A stretch of 53,824 nt of DNA from Sphingomonas aurea (GTDB taxonomy: Bacteria; Pseudomonadota; Alphaproteobacteria; Sphingomonadales; Sphingomonadaceae), in the NCBI RefSeq assembly GCF_030678875.1, contig NZ_JAUUDS010000014.1:1-53824 (forward strand), in the 5' to 3' direction. Positions within the stretch are counted from its first letter, which is position 1. Every line of letters starts with the position of its first letter. Shown one piece after another: positions 53,513 through 53,824 of this stretch. The notes below the pieces were generated by a model. It was not told the DNA's origin. It saw only the letters and a list, made by a program, of their open reading frames with translations, and ran no database searches. The translations under genes and the position numbers were made by a program.

Positions 53513-53824
53513 GTATCTTCTCCTGTCACGTTCATTCGCATCGATACGCCACGGCTTGCCGGGCACCGCTTCACGTCGCAGAAATCGTGGCGATAGTCGA
53601 TCGTGAGGGCGATCCACGTGCGGCCAGATGGCTGGGCCGTCGTCGGATTGGCGTCCGTTGCGAAGGGCAGGAATCAATGCGCCCCGCCTCCTTTTCGCCG
53701 GTTGGCCGGGGAAGAGAGGCATCAACTTTACCTTCACACGAGTGTCACCTATAGGCGCCACTTTCCATCGTGAGTATTGCTGCGCATGCGCCGCTTCTTT
53801 ATTGCAGTCATGTCGGTATCCCTC
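53513..53824. other. Region with no recognised gene
   Basis: This 312-bp end piece holds the upstream region of the Tat-signal protein gene. Reading frames here on both strands are short or basic and show no homology by eye. I see no further feature. Confidence 0.5.

Overview
The window looks like part of a plasmid or chromid of a sphingomonad (Sphingomonas-like Alphaproteobacteria). The evidence is the high G+C coding sequence with strong C/G third positions, many TonB-dependent receptor, M24 and acylase-type genes of the kind common in that family, REP-like hairpins of a type frequent in sphingomonads, and a complete plasmid replication/partition core. No tRNA, rRNA, CRISPR array, relaxase or conjugation gene was seen.

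Layout. 1-3.0 kb: exopolysaccharide genes (truncated signal-peptide gene, Wzy-type polymerase, polyprenyl-phosphate sugar transferase). 3.0-4.6 kb: a graveyard of decayed genes (membrane protein, IS5-type and possible Tn3-type transposases, hexapeptide acetyltransferase). 4.6-8.2 kb: replicon core on the minus strand, made of an RPA-type initiator with 22-bp iterons on both sides, a helix-turn-helix protein, ParA and a small ribbon-helix-helix partner. 8.2-9.4 kb: RES/Xre-type toxin-antitoxin pair split by a long palindrome. 9.5-14.8 kb: M24-fold protein, penicillin-acylase-type hydrolase, ParDE pair, FadR-type regulator. 15-32.3 kb: a catabolic block with a DUF3857/transglutaminase/TPR protein, aldose 1-epimerase, secreted GH36 alpha-galactosidase, lipoprotein metallopeptidase, a BrnTA remnant, a secreted phosphodiesterase and two divergent TonB receptors, one of them frameshifted. 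32.4-33.8 kb: tyrosine recombinase and a small membrane protein. 34-48.4 kb: a large exopolysaccharide/O-antigen locus with a second polyprenyl sugar transferase, two GT4 and two GT2 glycosyltransferases, two RgpF-like proteins, an acetyltransferase, a Wzx flippase and a tight operon for a CDP-activated, C-methylated 6-deoxy sugar. 48.5-49.55 kb: a second graveyard (ABC ATPase, IS481, IS3, nucleotide-sugar dehydrogenase tail). 49.6-53.5 kb: UDP-glucuronate 4-epimerase, an IS5 remnant and an A+T-richer gene for a Tat-signal protein ending in an endosialidase-type intramolecular chaperone.

How it works together. The core supplies replication and segregation, and the toxin-antitoxin pairs may add stability. 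The 15-32 kb block reads as uptake and hydrolysis of galactosides or other outer polymers. The flanking loci together could make, decorate, flip and polymerise a heteropolysaccharide.

The most unusual signal is a dispersed family of degenerate tandem octamers (consensus TGTMGACA, itself palindromic when M=C). I found eleven arrays between 3.3 and 37.2 kb. They sit at gene borders, at both ends and inside the recombinase gene, in front of parA and inside the 3' part of parA. Their role is unknown. Candidates are a partition or regulatory site, a recombination site, or a mobile repeat family.
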